Shown: one piece after another, positions 44,123-54,796 of the stretch
Layout of the letters: each line of letters begins with the position of its first letter
Numbering within the stretch: the stretch's first letter is position 1
Assembly (NCBI RefSeq): GCF_900102005.1
Contig: NZ_LT627736.1
Coordinates: 1,054,001-1,118,000, forward strand
Length of the DNA stretch: 64,000 nucleotides
Direction of reading: 5' to 3'
Origin: Microbacterium sp. LKL04
GTDB lineage: Bacteria > Actinomycetota > Actinomycetes > Actinomycetales > Microbacteriaceae
Made by a program: the position numbers and the translations under genes
The notes under the pieces: model-generated
Databases searched by the model: none
Seen by the model: only the letters and a program-made list of their open reading frames with translations
What the model was told of the DNA's origin: nothing

Positions 44123-45358
44123 TCAGCGGCGGGCGTAGGGCGAGAGGACCGTGATCGCGATGACGACCGCGAGCGCGACGAGCGCGAGCCCCCCGTACCC
44201 GATGAGACTGAGGATGCCGCCGGCCAGCACGGAGCCGATGGCCGCCGACAGCGTCATCGCCGTGTCGCTGCGTCCCTGCCGGCGCGGTCGGAGCTCGGTC
44301 GGCGTCGCCTCGGTCAGCAGCGCCGCACCGCCCACGGTCGCGGCGCTCCACCCGAGCCCGAGCAGCAGGAGCGCGATGAGCACGGCTGTCGGCGAGTTCG
44401 GCGCGATCGCCGCCGTGACGAGCGAGGCGGCGAGGATCGCCTGCCCGAGCAGGATCGTCTGCAGCCTCCCCCACCGATCGGCCAGGATGCCGAACACCGG
44501 CGAGAGACCATACATGCCGAACACGTGCAACGCGATGGTGACGCCCACGATCGTCGTGACGTTCCGGGGGTCGAGGTGGGACAGATGCACCGGCGTCATC
44601 GCCATGACGGACGCCATCGTCACGTGCGACCCCGCCACGGCGAACACCGCGTATCTCGCGACGATGGGACGGTCGACCTCGACGATTCGCTGCGCCCCGA
44701 TGTCCCTCGTTCGCGCGAGCTGCTGCGCGACCTTCAACGGGTCCGGCCGGAGGGCGACGAGGTACAGGATCAGGGCGAGCGTCTGCGCGACGATCGAGAA
44801 AGCGTACGAGCCGGTGAGCGGCGGCATCCCGAGCCACTGGCCGACAGTTTCACCCGGTGTCAGCATCAGGGGCCCCACGACCCCGCCCACGGTCGTCGCC
44901 CACACCACGGTGCCGAGGTCCCGTCCGCGACGCCCCTGCCCCGAGAGATCGGTCGCGGCGAACCGCGACTGCAGGTTGCCCGCATTGCCGGCGCCGATGA
45001 GGATGACACCGACGAGCAGGAGCGGGAACAGCCGCAGGGCGGCCGACGTGATCACCACGGCGATCCCGACGAGGGCCAGCAGGTTCCCGAGGGTCAGCGC
45101 GCGACGGCGCCCCTGCGCCGACGCGAGTCGGGCGAGGGGGATCGCGCAGAGCGCGGCTCCGAGGGTGACGGACGCCGTCGCGAACCCCGACAACGACTCC
45201 TCGCCCGACAGGTCGGCCGCGAGCAGCGCCCCCAGCGAGACCGTCGAGCCGAAGGCGACGCCGCCGAGGACCTGCCCGGCAGCGAGGACGCCGACCGTCC
45301 GCCGCTGGATGCGGGCGACGTCGGCCGCCGAGAGGGTGAGGTCTCCCCCGTCAGGCAT
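44123..45358 (-). CDS. MFS transporter
   Basis: A 411-aa major facilitator with about 12 membrane helices. Helix-rich segments start from VGVLAAGQVLGGVAFG and the conserved loop 2-3 motif (LARLASAQGRRRALTLG) is in place. The gene is coupled to the FAH-family gene upstream (8-bp overlap) and to gltX 42 bp away, the arrangement seen around Rv2994 in M. tuberculosis. Substrate not identifiable; a small-molecule or drug exporter is likely. Confidence 0.9.
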   Translation of the reverse strand: MPDGGDLTLSAADVARIQRRTVGVLAAGQVLGGVAFGSTVSLGALLAADLSGEESLSGFATASVTLGAALCAIPLARLASAQGRRRALTLGNLLALVGIAVVITSAALRLFPLLLVGVILIGAGNAGNLQSRFAATDLSGQGRRGRDLGTVVWATTVGGVVGPLMLTPGETVGQWLGMPPLTGSYAFSIVAQTLALILYLVALRPDPLKVAQQLARTRDIGAQRIVEVDRPIVARYAVFAVAGSHVTMASVMAMTPVHLSHLDPRNVTTIVGVTIALHVFGMYGLSPVFGILADRWGRLQTILLGQAILAASLVTAAIAPNSPTAVLIALLLLGLGWSAATVGGAALLTEATPTELRPRRQGRSDTAMTLSAAIGSVLAGGILSLIGYGGLALVALAVVIAITVLSPYARR

Positions 45359-46118
45359 TCCGCGCCGTGTTGCGCAGGATGCCGAGACCCGTGATCTCGA
45401 CTTCGAGCACATCGCCGGCGTGGAATTCACCGATCCCTGCGGGCGTGCCCGTCAGGATCACGTCGCCCGGCAGAAGCGTGAAGGCCGCGGACGCGTAGGC
45501 GATGATCTCCGGCACGGAATGGACCATGTCGGAGATGGGGCCGTCCTGACGCACCTCGCCGTTGACGCGGGACACGATCCGCGCCCCGCCCTCCGGGTCG
45601 AATTCGGTCTCGATGATCGGACCCAGGGGGCAGAACGTGTCGAATCCCTTGGCACGGGACCACTGTCCGTCGGAGCGCTGCAGATCGCGGGCCGTGATGT
45701 CGTTGCCGATCGTGTACCCGAAGACGTAGTCGAGCGCTTTCTCGACGCTGACGTTCTTGGCGACACGTCCGATGACCACGGCGAGCTCGCCCTCGTAGTC
45801 CGTGCGCTCGGACTGCGGCGGGCGGACGACGGCGTCGTCGGGACCGATGACGGACGTGTTCGGCTTCAGGAACAGCAGCGGTTCGCCGGGGGCCTCGCCG
45901 CCCATCTCCGCGGCGTGGTCCCGGTAGTTCTTGCCGACGCAGACCACCTTGGAGCGCGGAATGGACGGGGCGAGGAGGGTGATCTCGGCGAGCGGAATGC
46001 GCTCCCCCGTCGTCTCGAAACCGGCGAACATCGGGTCGCCGGCGAGCTCGACGACCTCCTTCTCGTCGATGATCCCGTAGCGGATGGCCTCGTTGCGGCG
46101 GTAGCGGACGATGCGCAC
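45351..46118 (-). CDS. fumarylacetoacetate hydrolase family protein
   Basis: A 255-aa FAH-superfamily enzyme (hydrolase, isomerase or decarboxylase of dioic-acid metabolites). Visible signatures are VCVGKNYRDHAAEMG, EGELAVVIGR and DITARDLQ, with metal ligands in the E-x-E block, and TGTPAGIGEF. GTG start at 46118. It stands between ilvE and the MFS gene with overlapping or 3-bp gaps. The exact substrate is not readable; this gene is fixed next to gltX in actinobacteria (Rv2993c). Confidence 0.88.
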   Translation of the reverse strand: MRIVRYRRNEAIRYGIIDEKEVVELAGDPMFAGFETTGERIPLAEITLLAPSIPRSKVVCVGKNYRDHAAEMGGEAPGEPLLFLKPNTSVIGPDDAVVRPPQSERTDYEGELAVVIGRVAKNVSVEKALDYVFGYTIGNDITARDLQRSDGQWSRAKGFDTFCPLGPIIETEFDPEGGARIVSRVNGEVRQDGPISDMVHSVPEIIAYASAAFTLLPGDVILTGTPAGIGEFHAGDVLEVEITGLGILRNTARNA

Positions 46119-46121
46119 GGC

Positions 46122-47216
46122 TCAGCCGTCCAGCCGGGTCAGCCAGCCGTGCACGTCTTCGGCGCGACCGTACTGGATGTCGGTGAGGTGCTGACGGAGC
46201 TCGAGCGCGAGGCTGCCCGTGGGCTGGACGTCTTCGAAGCCAGACGCCTTCAGCGCGCCGATCGGGGTGACGACTGCGGCGGTGCCGCAGGCGAACACCT
46301 CGACGATGTCGCCCGACGCGACGCCCTCACGCCAGTCGGCGAGCGAGACGGGGCGGCGTTCGACCCGATGCCCGCGGTCCTCCGCCAGCTGCAGGATCGA
46401 GTTGCGGGTGATCCCGGCGAGGATCGACTCGGACTCGGGGGTCACGAGCGTGCCGTCCTTCATCACGAAGACGACGTTCATGCCGCCCAGCTCCTCGACG
46501 TTGCCGTCCTCGTCGAGGAAGACGACCTGGTCGCAGCCCTTCTCGTAGGCCTCGGACTGCGGCAGAAGACTCGCGGCGTAGTTGCCGCCGGTCTTCGCTG
46601 CTCCTGTGCCGCCCTTGCCGGCCCGCGCGTAGTCCTCGCTCAGCCAGATCTTCACGGGGTTCACGCCCCCCTTGAAGTAGGCGCCGGCGGGGCTCGCGAT
46701 CAAGTAGTACGCGACCTTCTCCGCAGGGCGGACGCCGAGGAAGGCCTCCTTCGCGAACATGAAGGGGCGCAGATAGAGACTCTGGTCCTCGCCGGAGGGA
46801 ACCCACGCGCCGTCGACGGCGATGAGCTCGCGGAGCGACTGCAGGAAGTACTCCTCGGGGAGCTCCGGAAGCGCCATCCGACGAGCCGACCGCTGCAGGC
46901 GCGCCGCGTTCTCCTCAGGACGGAACGTGTGGATCGAGCCGTCGGCGTGGCGGTACGCCTTGATGCCCTCGAAGATTTCCTGGCCGTAGTGCAGCACGGC
47001 TGCGGCGGGCGAGAGCGAGATGGGGCCGTACGGCGAGACGCGCGGACGATGCCACCCGCCCTTGACCGACCAGCAGATGTCGACCATGTGGTCGGTGAAG
47101 TTCGTGCCGAACCCGGGGTTCGCGAGGATCTCCTCGCGGGCGGACGGCGAGACCGCGGCCAGGTTCTTCGTCACCGAGAAGGTGAGGGGGGCTGCGGTCG
47201 AGTCGGTGAGGGTCAT
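46122..47216 (-). CDS. ilvE: branched-chain amino acid aminotransferase IlvE
   Basis: IlvE makes leucine, isoleucine and valine from their 2-oxo acids. The 364-aa PLP enzyme has the fold-type IV pattern [14 protein letters not shown] (residues 76-89), PLP Lys in [14 protein letters not shown] and the NSILQL and [10 protein letters not shown] blocks. The start at 47216 was chosen by the family N-terminus. It follows leuB by 49 bp, so it is in a leuB-ilvE-FAH-MFS transcript. Confidence 0.96.
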   Translation of the reverse strand: MTLTDSTAAPLTFSVTKNLAAVSPSAREEILANPGFGTNFTDHMVDICWSVKGGWHRPRVSPYGPISLSPAAAVLHYGQEIFEGIKAYRHADGSIHTFRPEENAARLQRSARRMALPELPEEYFLQSLRELIAVDGAWVPSGEDQSLYLRPFMFAKEAFLGVRPAEKVAYYLIASPAGAYFKGGVNPVKIWLSEDYARAGKGGTGAAKTGGNYAASLLPQSEAYEKGCDQVVFLDEDGNVEELGGMNVVFVMKDGTLVTPESESILAGITRNSILQLAEDRGHRVERRPVSLADWREGVASGDIVEVFACGTAAVVTPIGALKASGFEDVQPTGSLALELRQHLTDIQYGRAEDVHGWLTRLDG

Positions 47217-47265
47217 GTCATTCCTGTTCCTCGCGCGGCGTCTGCGCGGCGCGCATCCAGTCAGA

Positions 47266-48318
47266 TTACGCCCGGAGGCGTGCGGTGATGGCGTCGCCGA
47301 CCTGCGCGGTCGTACGGGCGGAGCCGTCCCGCGCCTCGATGTCCTCTCGCGCAGCGCGGGTGACGCGCTGCGCCTCGTCACTCAACCCGAGGTGCTCGAG
47401 CAGGAGGGCGACGGAGAGGATCGCGGCGGTGGGATCGGCGATCTGCTGTCCGGCGATGTCGGGCGCGGAACCGTGCACGGGCTCGAACATCGACGGGAAC
47501 GCGCCGTCGGGGTTGATGTTCCCCGAAGCGGCGAGGCCGATGCCTCCGGTGACGGCGCCGGCCAAGTCGGTCAGGATGTCGCCGAAGAGGTTGTCGGTGA
47601 CGATCACATCGAAGCGGCCCGGGTTCGTGACCAGGAAGATCGTCGCCGCATCGACGTGCAGGTAGTCTACGGCGACGTCGGGGTGCTCCTGCGCCACCTC
47701 GTCGACGATCCGCTTCCACATTCCCCCGGCGTGGACGAGGACGTTCGTCTTGTGGACGAGGGTGAGCTTGTTGCGACGCCTCTCGGCCTGCGCGAAGGCG
47801 AACCGAACGACCCGTTCGATGCCGAACGCCGTGTTGACCGACGTCTCGTTCGCGATCTCGTGCGGGGTCCCCGTGCGGATGGAGCCGCCGTTGCCGACGT
47901 AGGGACCCTCAGTGCCCTCACGGACGACGACGAAGTCGATGTCCCCGGGGTTCGCGAGCGGCCCGGAGGCGCCCGGGTAGAGCACGGACGGGCGGAGGTT
48001 GACGTAGTGGTCCAGGGCGAAGCGCAGCTTCAACAGCAGGCCCCGCTCGATGTTCGCGTCCTTCAGGCGAGGGTCCCCCGGCATCCCGCCGACGGCGCCG
48101 AGCAGGATCGCCTCGTGGGACGCGATGGCTGCGAGGTCATCGTCGGTGAGAGTGTCACCGGTCTCGAGGAAGCGTGCGGCGCCGAGGGAGAAGCGGGTCC
48201 TCTCGAACGTCACCTCCGTGCCTTCGGTGACCGCGTCCAGAACCTTCTCGGCTTCTGCGACGACCTCGGGGCCGATGCCGTCTCCGGGGATGACGGCCAG
48301 CTTCACGACGCGCGACAT
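47266..48318 (-). CDS. leuB: 3-isopropylmalate dehydrogenase LeuB
   Basis: LeuB oxidises 3-isopropylmalate in leucine synthesis. The 350-aa protein shows the [20 protein letters not shown] start, [14 protein letters not shown], and [29 protein letters not shown] for NAD and metal binding. First gene of leuB-ilvE, whose partners leuC and leuD are 19-22 kb to the left. Confidence 0.97.
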   Translation of the reverse strand: MSRVVKLAVIPGDGIGPEVVAEAEKVLDAVTEGTEVTFERTRFSLGAARFLETGDTLTDDDLAAIASHEAILLGAVGGMPGDPRLKDANIERGLLLKLRFALDHYVNLRPSVLYPGASGPLANPGDIDFVVVREGTEGPYVGNGGSIRTGTPHEIANETSVNTAFGIERVVRFAFAQAERRRNKLTLVHKTNVLVHAGGMWKRIVDEVAQEHPDVAVDYLHVDAATIFLVTNPGRFDVIVTDNLFGDILTDLAGAVTGGIGLAASGNINPDGAFPSMFEPVHGSAPDIAGQQIADPTAAILSVALLLEHLGLSDEAQRVTRAAREDIEARDGSARTTAQVGDAITARLRA

Positions 48319-48352
48319 CGCTCTCCTCGTTGTCGGGGGGACTCGCGTGTCG

Positions 48353-49900
48353 TCAGTGGTCGACGCGCGGAGTGCGGGTTCCCTTCAGCGTAGTGGCCGC
48401 GATGACGGCTGCGCAGACGACGAGGACCGCGCCGATGATCGACGTCACGCCGACACCGGAGTCGAAGGCGGATGCCGCGGCATCCAGCACGCGCTGGCCG
48501 AGCCCCGCCGGCAGCCCCTCCGCCACCGTCACCGCGCCGCCCAGTGTTTCGCGGGCGGCGTCCGCAGCATCGGCGGGCACCCCCTCGGGAAGGCGGATGC
48601 CGGAGCGGTAGAGAGCGGTCAGGATGCCGCCGAGCACAGCCGTGCCCAAGACCGCGCCGAGCTCGTATGCCGTCTCGGACACCGCGCTCGCGGCACCCGC
48701 CTTGGTCGGCGGAGCGGTCGCGAGGATCAGTTCGTTCGACACCGTCTCCGCGGCGCCGATGCCGAGACCGAGGAGCCCGAAGGCGGCGATGAGCGTGCCG
48801 AGGGCCGCGGCATCCGTCGACAGGGCGATCATCACATACGCGGCGACCGAGAGCGCCAACGCGACGGGTACGACCACTCGCGGAGATACCCGGCGCGAGA
48901 TCGGCACGACGGCGAGGCCGGAGACGATCATCAGCACGAGCCCGGGCACGAGGGCGAGACCGGCCTGCAGCGGGCTGAGGCCGACGATCAGCTGAAGATG
49001 CTGCGTCACGAAGTACAAGAACCCGACGAGGGCGACCACGCTGAGGAGGTTCACCAGCAGCGCGCCCGTGAACGCCCCCTGCCGGAAGAGCCGCATGTCG
49101 AGCATCGGGGCGTCGGAGCGCAGCTGACGGCGCACGAACATCCACCCGAAGGCCAGACCCGCGAGCACGAGCACGACCGGCAGCACGCCGGGACCGTGGA
49201 CCGCGAACTCCTTGATCGCGTAGACGATCGGAACCATCGTCGCCATGCTGAGGACGATACTCAGCGGATCGATCCTGCCCGGCTTCGGATCGCGACTCTC
49301 GGGGACGAGGATCGGCGCCAGCACCAGGAGCGGAACGAGAACCGGGACGGCGAGGAGGAACACGGAACCCCACGCGAAGTGCTCGAGGAGCACACCTCCG
49401 ACGATCGGGCCGAGGGCCGAACCGGCCGAGAACATCGACGCCCACACCGCGATCGCGAGCCGCCGCTGGTCCCGGTCGGTGAAGATGCTCCGCAGGAGCG
49501 ACAGCGTCGACGGCATGAGCATCGCCCCGAAGAAACCCATCGCCGCGCGGGCGACGATCAGGAGCTCCGCCGAGGGCGCGAACGCCGCCAGCGCGGAGAT
49601 GACCGCGAACCCGGTGGCACCGATCATCAGGAGCCGCCGGCGACCGAGACGGTCTCCCAACGAGCCCATCGTCACCAGCAGTCCGGCCAGAACGAGCGGG
49701 TACACGTCGATGATCCACAGCTGCTGCGCGCTCGTCGGGGTCAGGTCACGCGCGATCTCGGGTAGCGCGAAGCTCAGCACCGTGTTGTCCACCGACACCA
49801 GGAGCACCGGGAGCATGAGCACCGCGAGCGCCGCCCAGCCCCGCCATCCCTGGCGCGTTCCCGCGGCGTCGGCCACCCGGATCTCTTCTGTCAACGTCAT
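48353..49900 (-). CDS. MFS drug exporter, DHA2 (QacA/EmrB) type
   Basis: A 515-aa protein with about 14 membrane helices, of the DHA2 family. Motif A is [20 protein letters not shown] (GxxxDRxGRR), and helix 5 motif C lies near [12 protein letters not shown]. Typical substrates are cationic drugs and dyes. It is divergent from a TetR gene (65 bp), and a shared operator covers the 9 bp upstream of the ATG. Downstream is leuB. Confidence 0.9.
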   Translation of the reverse strand: MTLTEEIRVADAAGTRQGWRGWAALAVLMLPVLLVSVDNTVLSFALPEIARDLTPTSAQQLWIIDVYPLVLAGLLVTMGSLGDRLGRRRLLMIGATGFAVISALAAFAPSAELLIVARAAMGFFGAMLMPSTLSLLRSIFTDRDQRRLAIAVWASMFSAGSALGPIVGGVLLEHFAWGSVFLLAVPVLVPLLVLAPILVPESRDPKPGRIDPLSIVLSMATMVPIVYAIKEFAVHGPGVLPVVLVLAGLAFGWMFVRRQLRSDAPMLDMRLFRQGAFTGALLVNLLSVVALVGFLYFVTQHLQLIVGLSPLQAGLALVPGLVLMIVSGLAVVPISRRVSPRVVVPVALALSVAAYVMIALSTDAAALGTLIAAFGLLGLGIGAAETVSNELILATAPPTKAGAASAVSETAYELGAVLGTAVLGGILTALYRSGIRLPEGVPADAADAARETLGGAVTVAEGLPAGLGQRVLDAAASAFDSGVGVTSIIGAVLVVCAAVIAATTLKGTRTPRVDH

Positions 49901-49903
49901 GAT

Positions 49904-49929
49904 TTATACACCGTCCAGCCGGTATAGTA
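49904..49929. promoter_or_regulatory. candidate TetR operator shared by the exporter and its regulator
   Basis: ACCG (49910-49913) and CGGT (49920-49923) form the core of an imperfect inverted repeat flanked by TATA-like bases, 9 bp before the exporter ATG. It would overlap the promoter of the exporter. The arrangement is typical of TetR-regulated drug exporters. Confidence 0.5.
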
Positions 49930-49965
49930 ACAGAATCGGATGCCGTACGGGAGAGGATCGGAGAC

Positions 49966-50508
49966 ATGAGTAGACCTCCTCGGGCGCGCGAGAGCGTCCT
50001 CGACGCCTTCGAAGCCGCCCTGATCGATGAGGGCGCACGCGGCGCGACGATGGATGCCGTGGCCGCCGCGGCCGGCGTCTCGAAGGGCGGACTGCTCTAC
50101 CACTACGCCACGAAGGAGGCGCTCGAAGCCGCCCTGATCGAGCGGATGCGACGACTCGTCGACGCGGACGTGGAGGACATGCTCCGCTCCCCCGACGGCA
50201 TCGTCTCCGCCTTCGTCCGCACCTCCGTCCAGTCCGACACTCCCCTGGACCGCGCGATGGTGGCGACCTCCCGCCTGGCGCAGACCGGGCACGACGCGGC
50301 ATCCGTCGCCCTCCGCGACGTGCGGCGGGTATGGGAGGACGCTCTCCGGCCGCACACGCGCGATGAGAGCGCTCTGCAGCTGGTGCTGCTCGTCAGCGAC
50401 GGGCTCTACTTCAACAGCGCACTGGCGACGACGGGCGTGCCCGGCCCCATCCCGCAAGGCGCCGACCTCGACGCACTGATCGCGCTCGTCGAGCGCGCAG
50501 CGCGCTGA
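49966..50508 (+). CDS. TetR-family regulator of the adjacent exporter
   Basis: A 180-aa TetR-type repressor. The helix-turn-helix is RESVLDAFEAALIDEG and ATMDAVAAAAGVSKGGLLYHYATKEAL (residues 6-49). It is divergent from the DHA2 exporter and is probably its repressor. The ligand pocket sequence gives no specific clue. Confidence 0.88.
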   Translation: MSRPPRARESVLDAFEAALIDEGARGATMDAVAAAAGVSKGGLLYHYATKEALEAALIERMRRLVDADVEDMLRSPDGIVSAFVRTSVQSDTPLDRAMVATSRLAQTGHDAASVALRDVRRVWEDALRPHTRDESALQLVLLVSDGLYFNSALATTGVPGPIPQGADLDALIALVERAAR

Positions 50509-50547
50509 GGCATCCCCCGCCGACCGGGCGAAGGATGCCGCAGCGCG

Positions 50548-52152
50548 TCAGACCTCGGTGAGTTCGATCTGCCGGAAGAGGTCGGCCTGGACCGAGGCGC
50601 GGAGCTCGTCGAGCATCGGCTCGGGGATCGGCGAATCGACGGTCAGGACCGACAGCGCGCGGCCGCTCGCGTCGGGACGCGCGACCTGGAGCCCGGCGAT
50701 GTTGATGCCCGCTTCGCCGAGCTTCTGGCCGTAGATCGCGACGATGCCGGGCCGGTCGGCGTACCGCATCACCACGTGATAGCGGTTGATCGGCACCTCG
50801 ACCTCGTAGCCGTTGATGCCGACGACCTTCGGCACCATGCGCGTGCCGGCGAGGGTCCCCTCGACGGTGAGGACGGTGCCGTCCGACAGCGTCCCCCGGA
50901 GGATCGTGATGTTCCGGTAGAGCGGGCTCTCGGACTCGACGATCAGTCGCGTCTCGATGCCGCGCTGCTCGGCGAACAGCGGCGCATTCACGTAGGACAC
51001 GTTCTCGCTCACGATGTTCGTGAAGATGCCCTTCAGCGCTGCCAGCCGGTAGACGCTGACGTCGTAGTCGGCGAGCTCGCCGCGCACCTCGATGTCGAGG
51101 CTCGTGAGGGCGCTCGGGGCGAGCCCCGTGAAGATCTGACCCAGCTGCTCGACGAGCGCGATGCCGGGACGCACGAACGGGTCGATGACGCCACCGGCGA
51201 CGTTCACGGCATCCGGAACGAGGTCGCCCTCGAGCGCGAGCTTGACGGACTTCGCGACCGACACGCCCGCCTTCTCTTGGGCCTCTTCGGTCGACGCGCC
51301 CAGGTGGGGCGTGACGATGACGTTCGGCAGGGACAGCAGCGGGAAGGCCGTGCCGTCCTCCTTCGGCGGCTCGCTCGTGAACACGTCGAGTCCGGCGCCG
51401 GCGATCTGGCCGGTCGTCAGCGCCGTGTGCAGCGCCGCCTCGTCGATGAGGCCGCCGCGGGCGACGTTCACGACGTAGGCGGTGTCCTTCATGATCTCGA
51501 ACTGCGCAGCGCCGATCATGCCGGTCGTCTCAGGGGTCTTCGGCATGTGGATCGTGACGAAGTCGCTGGAGCTCAGCAACTCGTCGAGACCCAGGAGCTG
51601 CACTCCGAGCTGCTGCGCGCGCGTGGGGGTGACGTAGGGGTCGTAGGCGACGACGGAGACCCCGAAGGCCTGCAGGCGCGCCGCGATGAGCGCGCCGATG
51701 CGACCGAGGCCGATGATGCCGACGGTCTTCTCGTAGAGCTCGGTGCCCGTGAACGACGAGCGCTTCCACGCGCCGGTCGCCAGCGACGCGTGCGCCGCCG
51801 GGATGTGACGGGCGAGGCTCAGGATGTGACCGACGGTGAGTTCGGCGGCCGAGATGATGTTCGACGTCGGCGCGTTGACGACCATGACGCCCGCGCTCGT
51901 CGCGGCCTTGATGTCGACGTTGTCGAGACCGACCCCGGCGCGCGCGATGACCTTGAGCGACGGGGCTGCGGCGATCGCCTCGGCATCCATCTTCGTGGCG
52001 GAGCGGATGAGGACGGCGTCCGCATCGGCGAGGGCAGGGAGGAGCGCGGCACGGTCGGCGCCGTCCACGGATCGGACGTCGAAATCGGGGCCCAGGGCCT
52101 CGATCGTGGCGGGAGAGAGTTCTTCGGCGATCAGGACGACAGGCTTGGGCAC
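50548..52152 (-). CDS. serA: D-3-phosphoglycerate dehydrogenase SerA
   Basis: SerA starts serine synthesis by oxidising 3-phosphoglycerate. The 534-aa protein has the GLGRIGALIA NAD motif near residue 148, the substrate-binding GLIDEAAL and catalytic His in TPHLGAST, then an allosteric substrate-binding domain (residues 320-460) and a C-terminal ACT domain (residues 460-534), the long actinobacterial form inhibited by serine. GTG start at 52152. Confidence 0.96.
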   Translation of the reverse strand: MPKPVVLIAEELSPATIEALGPDFDVRSVDGADRAALLPALADADAVLIRSATKMDAEAIAAAPSLKVIARAGVGLDNVDIKAATSAGVMVVNAPTSNIISAAELTVGHILSLARHIPAAHASLATGAWKRSSFTGTELYEKTVGIIGLGRIGALIAARLQAFGVSVVAYDPYVTPTRAQQLGVQLLGLDELLSSSDFVTIHMPKTPETTGMIGAAQFEIMKDTAYVVNVARGGLIDEAALHTALTTGQIAGAGLDVFTSEPPKEDGTAFPLLSLPNVIVTPHLGASTEEAQEKAGVSVAKSVKLALEGDLVPDAVNVAGGVIDPFVRPGIALVEQLGQIFTGLAPSALTSLDIEVRGELADYDVSVYRLAALKGIFTNIVSENVSYVNAPLFAEQRGIETRLIVESESPLYRNITILRGTLSDGTVLTVEGTLAGTRMVPKVVGINGYEVEVPINRYHVVMRYADRPGIVAIYGQKLGEAGINIAGLQVARPDASGRALSVLTVDSPIPEPMLDELRASVQADLFRQIELTEV

Positions 52153-52274
52153 GGCAGACCTTCGGGTACGCGAGTGTGGATCGCCACGAGTCCGGCCGGG
52201 CTGGGACCGACGACGGTACGCGGCACGGCCAGCCTAGCGAATTCGACCGGACGGCCCCGACCGTGTGACGCCGA

Positions 52275-52616
52275 TCACGACCCGATGAGGGAGTTCCCGT
52301 TGGTGATCGCGTACGTGAGGATGTTCAGCCAGAAGACGGCGACGAGCCCCAGCCCGACGAAGAGGACGACCGCGAGCTGGAGGAGCGGGCGTCGACGGCC
52401 GAGCACCACGGCTGCGACGAACACGATGATCGGGAAGACGACCGAGAACAGCAGAATCGCCCATCCGCCGCCGTTCAGTCCCTCGACACCGCTCGCCTGC
52501 GCGATGAGGAAGGCAACCGCCGTCCACACCGCGTAGGCGTAGAAGAGTCCGAAGACACCCGCGATGGCAGCGGGGACCCAGGACGGTCCGCGACGGACAG
52601 CAGAAGACGAAGTCAT
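52275..52616 (-). CDS. small membrane protein, three helices
   Basis: A 113-aa protein with three or four hydrophobic stretches (GVFGLFYAYAVWTAVAFLIAQ, GGWAILLFSVVFPIIVFVAAVVL, LAVVLFVGLGLVAVFWLNIL). An in-frame GTG just before gives one more residue. It follows another membrane protein gene by 7 bp, so the two are probably a pair. No family is recognised. Confidence 0.65.
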   Translation of the reverse strand: MTSSSAVRRGPSWVPAAIAGVFGLFYAYAVWTAVAFLIAQASGVEGLNGGGWAILLFSVVFPIIVFVAAVVLGRRRPLLQLAVVLFVGLGLVAVFWLNILTYAITNGNSLIGS

Positions 52617-52623
52617 CACGGCG

Positions 52624-53106
52624 TCACAGTCCGATCACGAAGGGCCAGGGAACGAGGAGGAAGACGCCGACCACCAGCCAGGCGAACCGAATCCACGTTG
52701 CAGCGGACCGGGTCAACAGGAACGTCCCCCCGAACCACAGCACCGGGGCCGCAGCGGCCACGAACAAGGCCGGGACGACCGAGGCAGGCTCGAGCCAGAA
52801 CGACGTCGCTGCCGACAGGCGGGACGCCGCCAGGATCCAGCCCACGGTGTAGAGCAGGTAGATCCCGCCGAGCAAGCCGAGCGAGACGAGTGCGACGTTG
52901 CCGAGGGATGCCGGGGGCTCCGCCTCGACCGTTGCGACCACATCAGCCGGCGCCGGCTCGGTGGCGGCCGCACCGCTCCCCTTCCCCACGGCCTGCCAGC
53001 CGCTCGGCAGAGCCGCATCGGTGCGCTCGGGGCGCGGCGGTCGCGTCGGGGAATCGTCGCCTTCCCAGCGGAAGGCGTCCTCGTCGTCTCGGGGGTCGGA
53101 AGCCAC
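52624..53106 (-). CDS. membrane protein with long hydrophilic N-terminus
   Basis: A 160-aa protein. The first 65 residues are hydrophilic and Pro/Asp-rich (PTRPPRPERTDAALPS), then three helices (ALVSLGLLGGIYLLYTVGWILA, VPALFVAAAAPVLWFGGTFLL, FAWLVVGVFLLVPWPFVIGL). Coupled to the next small membrane gene (7 bp). No family is recognised; the two may form a complex, which is inference. Confidence 0.65.
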   Translation of the reverse strand: MASDPRDDEDAFRWEGDDSPTRPPRPERTDAALPSGWQAVGKGSGAAATEPAPADVVATVEAEPPASLGNVALVSLGLLGGIYLLYTVGWILAASRLSAATSFWLEPASVVPALFVAAAAPVLWFGGTFLLTRSAATWIRFAWLVVGVFLLVPWPFVIGL

Positions 53107-53128
53107 GGTCCGAGTCTACCGACGCCGA

Positions 53129-53157
53129 AGGCCCGACCCCTTGTAAGGGTCGGGCCT
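53129..53157. terminator. 11-bp stem terminator between ilvC and the membrane protein genes
   Basis: AGGCCCGACCC (53129-53139) pairs with 53147-53157 around a 7-nt loop. It follows ilvC on the minus strand and ends the ilv operon. Confidence 0.8.
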
Positions 53158-53213
53158 CCGTGGCTCATGTCAAGCCGATCCCGGCGGATGCGCCGAGGGC
53201 TGGATGCCGAAGG

Positions 53214-54284
<1,071 letters not shown>

Positions 54285-54794
54285 TCAGCCGCGCAGGACG
54301 CGCTCGGTGATGCTCTTGCCGCCTCGGCCGATGGCGACCATTCCGGACTGCGCGAGCTCTTTCACGCCGAACGGCTCGAGGGCTTTGAGGAAGGCGTCGA
54401 CCTTGCCGCGGTCGCCGGTGACCTCCACCACGAGTGCGTCGGTGGCGTAGTCCACGACCGAGGCGCGGAAGAGGTTGACGACCTCGATGACGTTCGAGCG
54501 CGTCTGGTTGTCGGCGCGGACCTTGACGAGCATGTGCTCGCGCTGGACCGACGTCGCGTAGTCGAGCTCGACGATCTTGATGACGTTGACGAGCTTGTTC
54601 AGCTGCTTCGTCACCTGCTCGAGGGGCAGCTCCTCGACGTCGACGACCACCGTGATCCGGGAGAGCCCGGGGACCTCGGTGACGCCCACGGCGAGCGAGT
54701 CGATGTTGAATCCGCGGCGGGCGAACAGGCCCGCGACGCGGGTCAGCAGACCGGGCTTGTCCTCGACGAGGAGGCTCAGGACGTGCTTGCTCAT
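54285..54794 (-). CDS. ilvN: acetolactate synthase small subunit IlvN
   Basis: The regulatory subunit that gives valine feedback inhibition. The 169-aa protein has an ACT domain (LSLLVEDKPGLLTRVAGLFARRGFNIDSL, residues 6-34) and a C-terminal domain. The ATG at 54794 is 2 bp after the ilvB stop, so the two subunits are cotranslated. Confidence 0.96.
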   Translation of the reverse strand: MSKHVLSLLVEDKPGLLTRVAGLFARRGFNIDSLAVGVTEVPGLSRITVVVDVEELPLEQVTKQLNKLVNVIKIVELDYATSVQREHMLVKVRADNQTRSNVIEVVNLFRASVVDYATDALVVEVTGDRGKVDAFLKALEPFGVKELAQSGMVAIGRGGKSITERVLRG

Positions 54795-54796
54795 CG

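Noticed and set aside
43055-45394. A 779-codon plus-strand frame opposite gltX and the MFS gene
   Set aside because: Arg/Asp/Glu-rich low-complexity translation typical of antisense reading in GC-rich DNA, with no domain and no start signal.
44151-47288. A 1045-codon open frame on the plus strand, opposite the MFS, FAH and ilvE genes
   Set aside because: It is antisense to well-supported genes with clear family motifs; the frame exists because high GC content makes stop codons rare in the shadow frame.
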